From contig NZ_JAANNO010000001.1 of assembly GCF_011250645.1 (NCBI RefSeq), positions 642,658-706,657 of the forward strand: DNA of 64,000 bases. The letters are read 5' to 3'. Made by a program: the position numbers and the translations under genes. The stretch is from Motilibacter aurantiacus (lineage in GTDB: Bacteria > Actinomycetota > Actinomycetes > Motilibacterales > Motilibacteraceae). The first letter of the stretch is position 1; every line of letters starts with the position of its first letter. A model generated the notes under the pieces. That model was not told the origin of the DNA and made no database searches. It saw only the letters and a program-made list of their open reading frames with translations. Below are positions 27,249 to 35,655 of this stretch, in pieces.

Positions 27249-28308
27249 GAGCGCGCTGCGCCGGCTGCTCGACGAGCCCGCCGGCGTGGCGGACGCCGAC
27301 CGCCGCCACGTGCTCGACTGCACCCGGTGCCTGGGCCAGGTGGCCGAGCAGCGCCGGGACGCCGAGCGCGTCGGGGCCGCGCTCGAGACCCCCGCCCCCG
27401 TCGACGTGAAGGCCGGCTGGCAGCGGCTGGCCGCGGCCGCCGCGGCACCGGCGTCCCCCGCCCCGGCCCGGTCGCGGCCCACGCGCCCCCGCGCGCTGCT
27501 CCGCCGGCCCGCCGCGGCCGCGCTCGGCGTGGCCGTCGTGCTGGCCGGGGCCGGCACCGCGGCCGCCAACGACTGGCTGACCGTCTTCCGGACCGAGAAG
27601 GTCGCCCCCGTCGGCTTCGCCTCGGCCGACCTCGTCGCGCTGCCGGACCTGGAGGCGTACGGCGACATCACCGACGTCTCCGAGCCGCGGCTCAGCAGCG
27701 TCGACGACGCGTCCGCCGCCGCGGCGGCGAGCGGGCTCGACGTGCCGCGGGTCGGCGACCTGCCCCGCGGTGTCACGGGCGAGCCGGACTACCAGGTCGG
27801 CTCCCGGGCGAGCGCGACGTTCACGTTCTCCGCCGAGCAGGCCGCGCAGGCGGCCGCCGCCACCGGCGAGCAGCTGCCCCCGGTTCCGCCCGGGCTCGAC
27901 GGCGCGTCGGTCCGGATGACCGCCGGCCCGGGCGTGGCCGAGGTGTGGGAGTCCTCGAGCGGCCTGCCCGCCCTCGTCGTGGCCCGGGCCGTGGCCCCGA
28001 GCGCGGACTCCTCCGGGGTGGCGTTCGCCCCGGTGCGCGACTACCTGCTCTCCCTGCCGGGGCTGCCGGTCGAGGTCGCCGCGCAGCTGCGGACCTTCAC
28101 CGCGGACGGGTCGACGCTGCCGCTGCCGGTGCCGACGGACCAGGTGTCGATGCGCTCGGCGCAGGTCGACGGGGCCGAGGCGACCGTGCTGACCACCCGC
28201 GACACGGCGTTCTCGGCCGTCGTGTGGGTGTCGGACGGCCTCGTCACGGTCGTCGCCGGCTCCCCGGACGAGGACGAGCTGCTCACCGTCGCCCGGGAGC
28301 TCGGGTGA
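27232..28308 (+). CDS. Membrane anti-sigma factor-like protein
   Basis: 358 aa: an N-terminal cytoplasmic domain with a zinc-binding pattern HVLDCTRCL (HxxxCxxC), one membrane span (AAALGVAVVLAGAGTAAA, about 97-114), and a 240-residue extracytoplasmic domain rich in beta strands. It overlaps the sigma gene and the ABC ATPase gene (GTGA), which is the standard arrangement for a sigma/anti-sigma pair. The signal it senses is not apparent. Confidence 0.78.
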   Translation: MRHPTESALRRLLDEPAGVADADRRHVLDCTRCLGQVAEQRRDAERVGAALETPAPVDVKAGWQRLAAAAAAPASPAPARSRPTRPRALLRRPAAAALGVAVVLAGAGTAAANDWLTVFRTEKVAPVGFASADLVALPDLEAYGDITDVSEPRLSSVDDASAAAAASGLDVPRVGDLPRGVTGEPDYQVGSRASATFTFSAEQAAQAAAATGEQLPPVPPGLDGASVRMTAGPGVAEVWESSSGLPALVVARAVAPSADSSGVAFAPVRDYLLSLPGLPVEVAAQLRTFTADGSTLPLPVPTDQVSMRSAQVDGAEATVLTTRDTAFSAVVWVSDGLVTVVAGSPDEDELLTVARELG

Positions 28309-29300
28309 CGGCAGGGCTCGAGGCTCCGGGCGAGGACCGGGCGCTGGGCGCGGAGGCACGGCTGGTCTCCGGCCTGCCCGCCGCGCCCGCGGCGTGGTGC
28401 TCGGGCCTGCGCAAGCGGTACGGCAAGCGGCAGGCCGTGGCCGACGTGTCCCTCGAGGTGGGGCGCGGCGAGATCGTCGGCCTGCTCGGGCCGAACGGCG
28501 CCGGCAAGACCTCGGTGATCAAGATGCTGCTCGGCCTGGTCCATCCCGACGGCGGCGAGGTCATGCTGCTCGGCCGGCCGGCCGGGGACCCCGCCGCCCG
28601 GGCGCGGGTCGGCTACCTGCCCGAGCTCTTCCGCTACCAGCCGTGGCTGAGCGCGGCCGAGGTGCTGGCGCTGCACGTCCGGCTCTCGGGCGCGGACGTG
28701 CCGGTGCCCGAGCAGCGCGAGCGGCTCGCGCTCGTCGGGCTCGCCGAGCGGTCCGGGGACCGGGTCGGCGGCTTCTCCAAGGGGATGCAGCAGCGGCTCG
28801 GGCTGGCGGTGGCGCTGGTGGCCCGGCCCGAGTTCGTCGTCCTCGACGAGCCGACCAGCGCGCTGGACCCGCTCGGCCGGGCGGACGTACGCGACATCGT
28901 GCTCGACCTGCGGGCCAACGGCGTGGCGGTGCTGCTCAACTCCCACCTCATCGGCGAGGTCGAGCGGGTCTGTGACCGCGTCGTCATCCTCGACCGGGGC
29001 CGCGTCGCGACCTCGGGGACGCTGACCGAGCTCCTCGGGCAGCGCGAGCTGCGGCTGCAGCTCACGGGGCTGACACCCGCGGCCGAGGCCCTGCTCGCCG
29101 CCGCCGGCGTGCTCGAGCGCGCGGGCGAGTGGGTCACGGTCGCGCTGCCGGCCGACGACGACGGAAGCGCGGTTCCGGCGTTGGTCGCCGGTCTGGTCGC
29201 CCGGGGAGTCGCGGTGCACGCGGTCGAGCCGGCGCGGATCACGCTGGAGGAGCGGCTGCTCGGCATCCTCCGCTCGTCCTCGGACGGAGGTGCCCGATGA
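28305..29300 (+). CDS. ABC exporter ATP-binding protein
   Basis: 331-aa ATPase with a 35-residue N-terminal extension, Walker A LLGPNGAGKTSVIKMLLGLV, signature FSKGMQQRLGLAVALV, Walker B EFVVLDEPTSALDP and H-loop LLNSHLIGEVERV. It belongs to the CcmA/NatA-like drug or lipid exporter group. It is the third gene of the sigma operon and pairs with the following permease (overlap ATGA). Confidence 0.92.
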   Translation: MTAGLEAPGEDRALGAEARLVSGLPAAPAAWCSGLRKRYGKRQAVADVSLEVGRGEIVGLLGPNGAGKTSVIKMLLGLVHPDGGEVMLLGRPAGDPAARARVGYLPELFRYQPWLSAAEVLALHVRLSGADVPVPEQRERLALVGLAERSGDRVGGFSKGMQQRLGLAVALVARPEFVVLDEPTSALDPLGRADVRDIVLDLRANGVAVLLNSHLIGEVERVCDRVVILDRGRVATSGTLTELLGQRELRLQLTGLTPAAEALLAAAGVLERAGEWVTVALPADDDGSAVPALVAGLVARGVAVHAVEPARITLEERLLGILRSSSDGGAR

Positions 29301-30157
29301 GCACGCTGCGGGTCGTGGGGACCATTGCGGCGCTGACGCTGCGCGAGGCGGCCCGCCGCCGCGTGCTGCTGGCCCTCGGGGTGATGACCGTCCTGCTCCT
29401 CGCACTGAGCGCCTGGGGCTTCTCCCGGGTGGCGGCCGAGTCCGGCGACAGCACCCTGACCAGCGGTGAGGCGCGCCTGACCGCGTCCATACTCATCAAC
29501 CTGGTGATGTTCGGCTTCAGCCTCATCGCCGCGCTCGGGACGGCGTTCCTCGCCGGGCCCACGCTGTCCGGCGAGACGGAGTCGGGCATCGCCCTGTCGG
29601 TGCTGGCCCGGCCCATCCGGCGCTCGGCGCTGCTGCTGGGCAAGTGGCTGGGGCTGGTGGCCTTCGGCTGCGGGTTCGTCGTCGTGGCCGGGCTCGCCCA
29701 GTGCGTGGTCGTCCACCTCACGGTGGACTACTGGCCCCCCGACCCGGCCACCGCGCTGGCCCTGCTGGGCGGGCAGACCGTCGTGCTGCTCACCCTCGCC
29801 CTGCTGCTGTCGACGGCCATCTCCCCCATGGCGTCCGGGGTGGTCGCCGTCGGGCTCTTCGGCACGACCTGGATCGCCGGTGTGGTCGGCGGCATCGGCG
29901 GCTCCCTCGACAACGAGGCGGTCGAGCGGGTCGGCTCCGTGTCGCGCATGCTGCTGCCCACCGACGGCCTCTGGCGCGGGGCCATGCACGGCTTCCAGGA
30001 CCCGTCCGCGCTGGTGCAGTTCGGCGGCGCCGACTCCGAGGCCTTCCCGTTCCTCAGCGTCGCGCCGTTGACCCTCTCCTACCTGGCGTGGGCGGTCGTC
30101 TGGGTCGTCATGGTGTGGGCACTCGCCGCCGTGGTCTTCGAGCGCAAGGACCTGTAG
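29297..30157 (+). CDS. ABC-2 type permease
   Basis: 286-aa protein with six predicted spans in the ABC-2 pattern: first span ALGVMTVLLLALSAWGFS, then LINLVMFGFSLIAALGTAFL, and a last hydrophobic stretch before the terminal ERKDL. The segment ETESGIALSVLARPIRRSAL is the usual cytoplasmic loop after TM2. With the preceding ATPase it should form an exporter under control of the sigma factor. Confidence 0.9.
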   Translation: MSTLRVVGTIAALTLREAARRRVLLALGVMTVLLLALSAWGFSRVAAESGDSTLTSGEARLTASILINLVMFGFSLIAALGTAFLAGPTLSGETESGIALSVLARPIRRSALLLGKWLGLVAFGCGFVVVAGLAQCVVVHLTVDYWPPDPATALALLGGQTVVLLTLALLLSTAISPMASGVVAVGLFGTTWIAGVVGGIGGSLDNEAVERVGSVSRMLLPTDGLWRGAMHGFQDPSALVQFGGADSEAFPFLSVAPLTLSYLAWAVVWVVMVWALAAVVFERKDL

Positions 30158-30199
30158 CGGTCACCCCGCGGCTCGCTCCCGTCGCGCCAGCCCCGCTCC

Positions 30200-30223
30200 C
30201 CCTGCCCGAGGAGCGAGGCAGGG
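30200..30223 (+). terminator. Hairpin after the sigma/ABC operon
   Basis: CCCTGCC and GGCAGGG with a 10-base loop, 43 bp after the permease stop. It is the only clear structure in the 181-bp gap before the YCII gene. Confidence 0.4.
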
Positions 30224-30338
30224 CCGGCGGGAGCAACGGACGAGGACTTCTCCGGCGCGGATGTCGAGAACGCCGGCCCTGCTCCGTCCCCGGGGCACAG
30301 CGGCCAGGATGGGCCGCACCGGCGCGAGGAGACCGACC

Positions 30339-30743
30339 ATGAAGTACCTGCTGCTCAAGCACTACCGGGGAGCCCCCGCTCCGGTGAACGACGTGCCGAT
30401 GGACAGGTGGGCGCCGCACGAGGTCACGGCTCACGTCCGCTTCATGCAGGAGTTCGCGGCGCGGCTCGTGGAGACCGGCGAGTTCGTCGATGCGCAGGCG
30501 CTCGCTCCCGAGGGCACCTGGGTCCGGTACGACGGGGACGGCCGCCCGCCCGTCACCGACGGCCCGTTCGCGGAGACCAAGGACCTGGTCGCCGGCTGAA
30601 TGGCGATCGACGTCGACAGTCACGAGCGTGCGCTGGAGCTGGCCGCGGAGCTCTCGGCCGCGCCCGGGGCCGGCGGCCGCCCGATCCACGAGTGGCTCGA
30701 GCTGCGCCCCTTCCTCACCGAGCCCCCCACCGTCACCGAGTGA
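30339..30743 (+). pseudogene. YCII/DGPF-domain protein interrupted by an in-frame TGA
   Basis: The frame starts MKYLLLKHYRGAPAPVNDVP after AGGAG and reads through the family signature TDGPFAETKDLVAG, then meets TGA at 30597-30599. The same frame continues without shift as MAIDVDSHERALELAAELSA to PIHEWLELRPF and stops at 30741. Intact relatives have Trp at the interrupted place (GWMAIDVDS), so one G-to-A change (TGG to TGA) explains it. An ATG directly follows the stop (TGAATG), so a 47-aa second piece could be reinitiated. The gene overlaps its ECF sigma partner (GTGA). Confidence 0.8.
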
Positions 30744-31912
30744 GCCTCCCGGGGGACGAGGCCCTGCTGCGCAGCCTGACCCCGGGCGTGCTGGGGGCCC
30801 TCGTCCGCCGCGGCGCCGACTTCGCCGCGGCCGAGGACGCCGTGCAGGAGGCGCTGGTGGAGGCGGTACGCAGCTGGCCGGCCGGCCCGCCGCGCGACCC
30901 GAAGGGCTGGCTCGTCACCGTGGCGTGGCGCCGCCTCCTCGACATGAGCCGCTCGGACGCCGCCCGGCGGCGGCGCGAGGAGCTCGCCGACGAGGAGCCG
31001 GCGCCCGGCCCGGCGCCCGACGTGGACGACACGCTGCAGCTCTACTTCCTCTGCGCGCACCCGTCATTGACCCCGTCGTCCGCGGTCGCACTGACGCTGC
31101 GGGCGGTGGGCGGGTTGACCACGCGCCAGATCGCGGCAGCGTACCTCGTGCCGGAGGCGACGATGGCGCAGCGCATCAGCCGGGCCAAGCGCACCGTCGC
31201 CGACGTCCGGCTCGACCGGCCCGGCGACGTGGCCACGGTGCTGCGCGTGCTCTACCTCGTGTTCAACGAGGGCTACTCCGGCGACCTCGACCTCGCGGCG
31301 GAGGCCATCCGGCTCACCCGCCAGCTCGCGGCCGGGGTCGAGCACCCCGAGGTGGCCGGGCTGCTCGCCCTGATGCTGCTGCACCACGCCCGGCGCGACG
31401 CCCGGACCGCTCCCGACGGCAGCCTCGTGCCGCTCGCGGCGCAGGACCGCACCCGGTGGGACACCACGCTGATCGCCGAGGGCGTCGCCGTCCTGCAGGC
31501 GGCGCTCGCCCGCGACCGGCTGGGCGAGTTCCAGGCCCAGGCGGCGATCGCCGCGCTGCACGCCGACGCCCCCACTGCCGAGGAGACCGACTGGGTGCAG
31601 ATCGTGGAGTGGTACGACGAGCTCGCGCGCCTGACCGACAGCCCGGTCGTCCGGCTCAACCGCGCGGTGGCCGTCGGGCAGGCCGACGGCGCACCGGCCG
31701 GGTTGCGGGCGCTCGCGCAGGTGAGCCCGACGGTGCCGCGCCACGATGCGGTGGCGGCCCATCTGCACGAGCGCGCCGGCGACCTGCAGGTGGCAGCGGA
31801 GCTCTACGTCCAAGCCGCCCGACAAGCCTCCAACTCCCGGGAGAGGGACCATCTGCTGCGGCAGGCCGCGCGGTTGAACTCGCGCGGAACCGCCCGGCGC
31901 GAACAAGGGTGA
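30740..31912 (+). CDS. ECF42-type RNA polymerase sigma factor with C-terminal TPR-like domain
   Basis: 390 aa: sigma region 2 (RRGADFAAAEDAVQEALVEA, DPKGWLVTVAWRRLLDM), region 4 (GGLTTRQIAAAYLVPEATMA) and then a 200-residue helical extension (VLYLVFNEGYSGDLDLAAEA, LLALMLLHHARRDAR, YDELARLTDSPVVRLNRAVA). That extension defines the ECF42 group, which is typically encoded beside DGPF/YCII proteins, as here, and is not controlled by classical anti-sigma factors. The GTG start overlaps the YCII stop. Confidence 0.93.
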   Translation: MSLPGDEALLRSLTPGVLGALVRRGADFAAAEDAVQEALVEAVRSWPAGPPRDPKGWLVTVAWRRLLDMSRSDAARRRREELADEEPAPGPAPDVDDTLQLYFLCAHPSLTPSSAVALTLRAVGGLTTRQIAAAYLVPEATMAQRISRAKRTVADVRLDRPGDVATVLRVLYLVFNEGYSGDLDLAAEAIRLTRQLAAGVEHPEVAGLLALMLLHHARRDARTAPDGSLVPLAAQDRTRWDTTLIAEGVAVLQAALARDRLGEFQAQAAIAALHADAPTAEETDWVQIVEWYDELARLTDSPVVRLNRAVAVGQADGAPAGLRALAQVSPTVPRHDAVAAHLHERAGDLQVAAELYVQAARQASNSRERDHLLRQAARLNSRGTARREQG

Positions 31913-32010
31913 GCGCCGCCCTCCCCGTCCGGGTGGGACCGAGGGACAGGGGAGTGAGATCGTCACGGGGGCCTTCACAGTGCCCGAACCGGCTCACCAG
32001 GGAGACGAAG

Positions 32011-32736
32011 ATGTCGGATCGACCGGACCGCGCACGCAACCGACGGGCCGTCCTGGCTCTTGCCCCCGCAGTGCTCCTCGGCGCTCTCGTCCCGTCGCCC
32101 GCGAGCGCGGCCGCCCCGGCGCTGACCACCCAGCTGCTGACCGCGGCAGACCTGCCCGGCTTCACGGTCGCGGTGAAGCCCCAGCGCGAGGGCCTCGACG
32201 ACTTCACGGAGGCCGGGCCGTGCGCCCTCGACGTGCCTGCGAGGTCGGTGGCGGCCTCCACCGTCCTGGACACGTCGACGACGTCGAAGGACAAGCGGCG
32301 GACGACGAGCCTGTCGGTCACCGAGACCGCACTGCGGATGCCGTCCGCGGAGGCGGCCGCCGCGGTCTTCGAGCAGATGCGTCGGGTACTGCCCGACTGC
32401 CTGCGGGCCGTGCCCGGCGACGAGGACGACGCCGAGGCCGCCCGCATGTCGGTGCGCGTCGGGGCGGCGCGCGCCGTCGAGGGCAGCTCCGCCGGCTTCC
32501 GGGTCGATGCCCACCTCAGCTCCACCGTCAGAGAGGACGGGACGCGTTTCACGTCCCGGCAGGCGCTCCGGCAGACCTACTACCTGGCCGGCACCACGAT
32601 CGTCTCGCTCACGACGAGCCGCAGCGTGTCGGTGGTCCGCGAGAAGTCCATCTCGATCTCGGGCACCCTCGGCCCGGTCGTGAAGCGGGTGGCCGGGCAG
32701 GCCGCGGAGGCCGCCGTCGCGAAGGTCGCGGGGTGA
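32011..32736 (+). CDS. Secreted protein of unknown function
   Basis: 241 aa with a signal peptide carrying twin arginines (RNRRAVLALAPAVLLGALVP) and a likely cleavage after SPASA. The mature domain (TTQLLTAADLPGFTVAVKPQ, two Cys near DCLRAVPG and GPCALDVPAR) resembles extracellular sensor-like domains seen in actinobacterial secreted proteins, but I cannot assign a family. A ribosome binding site GGGAG precedes the ATG. Confidence 0.75.
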   Translation: MSDRPDRARNRRAVLALAPAVLLGALVPSPASAAAPALTTQLLTAADLPGFTVAVKPQREGLDDFTEAGPCALDVPARSVAASTVLDTSTTSKDKRRTTSLSVTETALRMPSAEAAAAVFEQMRRVLPDCLRAVPGDEDDAEAARMSVRVGAARAVEGSSAGFRVDAHLSSTVREDGTRFTSRQALRQTYYLAGTTIVSLTTSRSVSVVREKSISISGTLGPVVKRVAGQAAEAAVAKVAG

Positions 32737-32809
32737 GGGCGTGGGAGGACCGCCGGCCGCCGCCGTCCGCTGACCCCCACGGAAGCGACGGCACCGAGGG
32801 AGGGCCGGG

Positions 32810-33385
32810 ATGGCAGACGTACTCCTGTTCCACCACGCTCAAGGGCTGACCGCCGGCGTCCAGGCGCTCGCCGGAAGGGCCCGCGCGGCCGGTCACACGG
32901 TGCACGTGCCGGACCTCTACGACGGGCGCACCTTCGACGACCTCGGGCCCGGAGTGCGCTACGCGCAGCAGGTCGGCTTCGACACGGTGCTCGAGCGAGG
33001 GCGCGCTGCGGCCGACGGGCTGCCGGACGGCCTGGTGTACGTCGGCCTCTCGCTCGGCGTGCTGCCGGCCCAACTGCTCGCGCAGACCCGCCCGGGCGCG
33101 CGCGGCGCGGTCCTGGTGGCGTCGTGCGTGCCCCCGGCCGAGCTCGCGAGCGCGTGGCCCGACGACGTCCCGGTCCAGGTGCACGGGATGGACGCCGACC
33201 CGGTCTTCGTCGACGAGGGGGACCTGGACGCGGCGCGCGCTCTCGTCGCCACCGCTTCCCAGGGCGAGCTGTTCCTGTATCCCGGCGAGGCCCACCTGTT
33301 CGTGGACGAGAGCCTTCCCGCGTACGCCCCGCAGGAGGCCGCGCTGTTCCTCGAGCGCCTGCTCTCGTTCCTCGCCGGACGCTGA
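32810..33385 (+). CDS. Dienelactone hydrolase-family protein
   Basis: 191-aa alpha/beta hydrolase. The nucleophile elbow is VGLSLGVLPAQ, with Ser where classical dienelactone hydrolases have Cys. Asp is in HGMDADPVFVDEGDL and His in LYPGEAHLFVDE, completing a triad. The starting strand VLLFHHAQGLTAGVQALAGR is typical of the family. The substrate is unknown. Confidence 0.85.
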   Translation: MADVLLFHHAQGLTAGVQALAGRARAAGHTVHVPDLYDGRTFDDLGPGVRYAQQVGFDTVLERGRAAADGLPDGLVYVGLSLGVLPAQLLAQTRPGARGAVLVASCVPPAELASAWPDDVPVQVHGMDADPVFVDEGDLDAARALVATASQGELFLYPGEAHLFVDESLPAYAPQEAALFLERLLSFLAGR

Positions 33386-33454
33386 GGCCGACAGCGGGCA
33401 GGCGCGCTCGGCGGCGCCCTTCCCGCGCCGCCGCTGCGGGGCCAGGATGCAGCC

Positions 33455-33625
33455 ATGACGGCGTGGCGGCTGGTGTCCGGAATGGCCTGGCTCGTGCTGG
33501 GCGCCCTCGCGATCGCCTACCGGCAGCACGCCTTCGTCCGGGCGCGCATCGCGGCGCTCGGCGGGGTCGCGCTCGTGGCCATCGGCCTCGCCTCGATCGC
33601 CATCGGCATCGCCGGGACGAGCTGA
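33455..33625 (+). CDS. 56-aa two-span membrane protein
   Basis: Short frame MTAWRLVSGMAWLVLGALAI followed by YRQHAFVRARIAALGGVALV and a second hydrophobic segment to GIAGTS. There are two clear hydrophobic helices with a basic loop. AGGA lies 7 bases before the ATG. It sits between the hydrolase and WYL regulator genes on the same strand. Function unknown. Confidence 0.65.
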   Translation: MTAWRLVSGMAWLVLGALAIAYRQHAFVRARIAALGGVALVAIGLASIAIGIAGTS

Positions 33626-33690
33626 CCCTGCGGAGGGCCGGTCTGTGGCAGGGTCCGCCCGGGCCGGCGCCGGGGGCGGCACGATGGCTC

Positions 33691-34656
33691 ATGCGCTCCG
33701 AACGCCTCGTTGCCCTGCTCTTCACGCTGCAGAGCCGGCGGTCGGCCACCGTCCCGGAGCTGGCGGCCCAGATGGAGGTGTCCGAGCGGACCGTCCACCG
33801 GGACATCGCGGCGCTGCGGGACTGGGGCGTCCCGCTGTGGACCGAGCCCGGCCGGGGCGGCGGCGTCCGGTTGGTCGACGGCTGGCGCTCGCGGCTCGAC
33901 GGGCTCACCACCCGGGAAGCGGTCGCCCTGCTCACGCTGGGCGCGCCCCGGGCGCTGGCCGGCCTCGGCCTCGGCACCGCAGCCTCCGCGGCGCACGCGA
34001 AGGTCGCCGCCACCCTGCCCGGTGCGGTGCGCGAACAGGCCCAGCAGCTGGCCGAGCGGTTCCACCTCGACGCCCCCGGCTGGTTCCGCCGGGAGGACGA
34101 GAGCGACGAGCTCGCCACGCTGACGAGCGCGGTCTGGTCCGAGCGCCGGGTACGCGCTCGTTACGGCAGCGGGGACGGGCAGGTGGATCGCGTGCTGAGC
34201 CCGCTCGGGCTCGTCCTCAAGGCCGGGACGTGGTACCTCGTCGCCCTGCGCGGCCCCGACGTCCGGACGTACCGGGTCGGCCGCTTCACGGCGGTCGAGG
34301 CGCTCGACGAGCGTTTCGAGCGCCCGGCCGGGTTCGACCTCGCGGCCTGGTGGGCCGAGTCGTCCGCGGAGTTCGAGCGCACGCTCCAGCGGGTGGCCGT
34401 GCGGGCCCGGCTCAGCCCGCGCGGGCTCCGGGCGCTCCCCCGTGTGCTGGACGCCGACGTCGCCCGGGCCGGCCTGGCGGCCGCCGGCCCGCCGGGGCTG
34501 GACGGCTGGGCCGAGGTCGAGCTCCGGCTCGAGGAGCCGGCCGTCGCGGCCGGGCAGCTGCTGGCGCTCGGCGACGACGTCGAGGTCCTCGGCCCACCCG
34601 AGGTGCGGTCTGCCTTCGTGGAGCTGCTGGAGGCGATGCTCGCCCGTCACCGGTAG
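33691..34656 (+). CDS. WYL-domain transcriptional regulator (DeoR/HTH_11 type)
   Basis: 321 aa with an N-terminal winged helix (RLVALLFTLQSRRSATVPEL, MEVSERTVHRDIAALRDWGV), a connecting helical part, and a WYL domain (VLSPLGLVLKAGTWYLVALR, then VRTYRVGRFTAVEAL) that binds nucleic acid or ligand. Such proteins often control neighbouring or DNA-damage-related genes. The last 10 bp overlap the end of the opposing SDR gene. Confidence 0.9.
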   Translation: MRSERLVALLFTLQSRRSATVPELAAQMEVSERTVHRDIAALRDWGVPLWTEPGRGGGVRLVDGWRSRLDGLTTREAVALLTLGAPRALAGLGLGTAASAAHAKVAATLPGAVREQAQQLAERFHLDAPGWFRREDESDELATLTSAVWSERRVRARYGSGDGQVDRVLSPLGLVLKAGTWYLVALRGPDVRTYRVGRFTAVEALDERFERPAGFDLAAWWAESSAEFERTLQRVAVRARLSPRGLRALPRVLDADVARAGLAAAGPPGLDGWAEVELRLEEPAVAAGQLLALGDDVEVLGPPEVRSAFVELLEAMLARHR

Positions 34657-35564
34657 CCGGTCGTGTCCGCCGGCTTGCCTGCGTCCTGGACCTCGACGAC
34701 GAAGCGCCAGCCGTCCGGGCGGCTCCCGTCGAGGTCGTCGACGTCGTACGCGGTGGCCAGGTCGAAGCTGGACAGCGTCCGGCCGGAGAAGCGTGCGTGC
34801 TCCGGGTCGGCGGCGAGCGCGGCCACGCCACGGGCGACGAAGGCGGGCGTCTCCGAGATCGCGAAGTAGGGCTGCTCCTCCAACGCGTCGCGCCAGTTCT
34901 CCTCGCGCACCCCGAAGGTGTCGAGCATCGCCTCCGACCGCAGCCATCCCGGGGTCACCGCGACGGCGGTCACGGCGTACGGCTCCAGCTCGGCCGCCTC
35001 CCCGACGGCCAGCAGGTGCGCCGCAGCCTTCGCCACGTAGAACGCGAGCGAGGTCCCCTTGCGGTAGCGGGCGTTGTAGTCGGCCGTGCCGTCCGTCAGC
35101 TCGACCACGAGGCCGCCCCGCCGGCGGATCACGAGCGGCAGCAGGTGGTGAGCGGTGATGACGTGCGCGTCCAGGCCCAGGTGCAGCATGCGCAGGCTCG
35201 CGTCGAGCGGGTGCTCCCAGACCGGCTTGCCCCAGGCGAGGTGCACGTCCCCGCCCCACAGCCCGTCGACGAGCACGTCGACGCGCCCGTGCTCGCGGTC
35301 GAGCCGCTCGGCCAGCTCCCGCACCTGCTCCGGCACGAGGTGGTCGACGCGGACCGCGACCCCCCTGCCCCCGGCGTCGTCCACGAGCTGCGCGGTCTGC
35401 TCGATGGTCTCCGGGCGATCGACCTCCGACCGCTCGGCGCCGGACGACCTGCCGGTGACGTACACCGTGGCCCCGGCCCGTCCGAGCTCCACCGCGATGG
35501 CCCGGCCGGCGCCCCGGGCGCCGCCCGCGACGACCGCGACCCTGTCCTTCAGCGTCTGTGTCAT
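34647..35564 (-). CDS. Short-chain dehydrogenase/reductase
   Basis: 305-aa SDR with NAD(P) motif VAVVAGGARGAGRAIAVELG and the segment VTPGWLRSEAML. In the active-site helix, SLAFYVAKAAAHLLA, the residue four before the Lys is Phe and the Tyr is only three before it, so the usual Tyr-x-x-x-Lys spacing is one short. It may be an alternative active-site arrangement or a one-codon deletion. The start MTQTLKDRVAVVAGG is chosen over a longer frame. It lies 91 bp after the PAP2 gene. Confidence 0.85.
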   Translation of the reverse strand: MTQTLKDRVAVVAGGARGAGRAIAVELGRAGATVYVTGRSSGAERSEVDRPETIEQTAQLVDDAGGRGVAVRVDHLVPEQVRELAERLDREHGRVDVLVDGLWGGDVHLAWGKPVWEHPLDASLRMLHLGLDAHVITAHHLLPLVIRRRGGLVVELTDGTADYNARYRKGTSLAFYVAKAAAHLLAVGEAAELEPYAVTAVAVTPGWLRSEAMLDTFGVREENWRDALEEQPYFAISETPAFVARGVAALAADPEHARFSGRTLSSFDLATAYDVDDLDGSRPDGWRFVVEVQDAGKPADTTGYR

Positions 35565-35655
35565 GGGTCGAGGGTCCCGGCCAACCCTGACAAGCGACGT
35601 CAAGGTTGATCCACGGGCCCGACCACTGCACGAGCGCGGGGACGTCCCCCAGGGG

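Noticed and set aside
33120-33385. Alternative frames within the dienelactone-hydrolase-like gene
   Set aside because: Rich in Arg/Pro with no motifs, whereas the annotated frame has a complete hydrolase triad.
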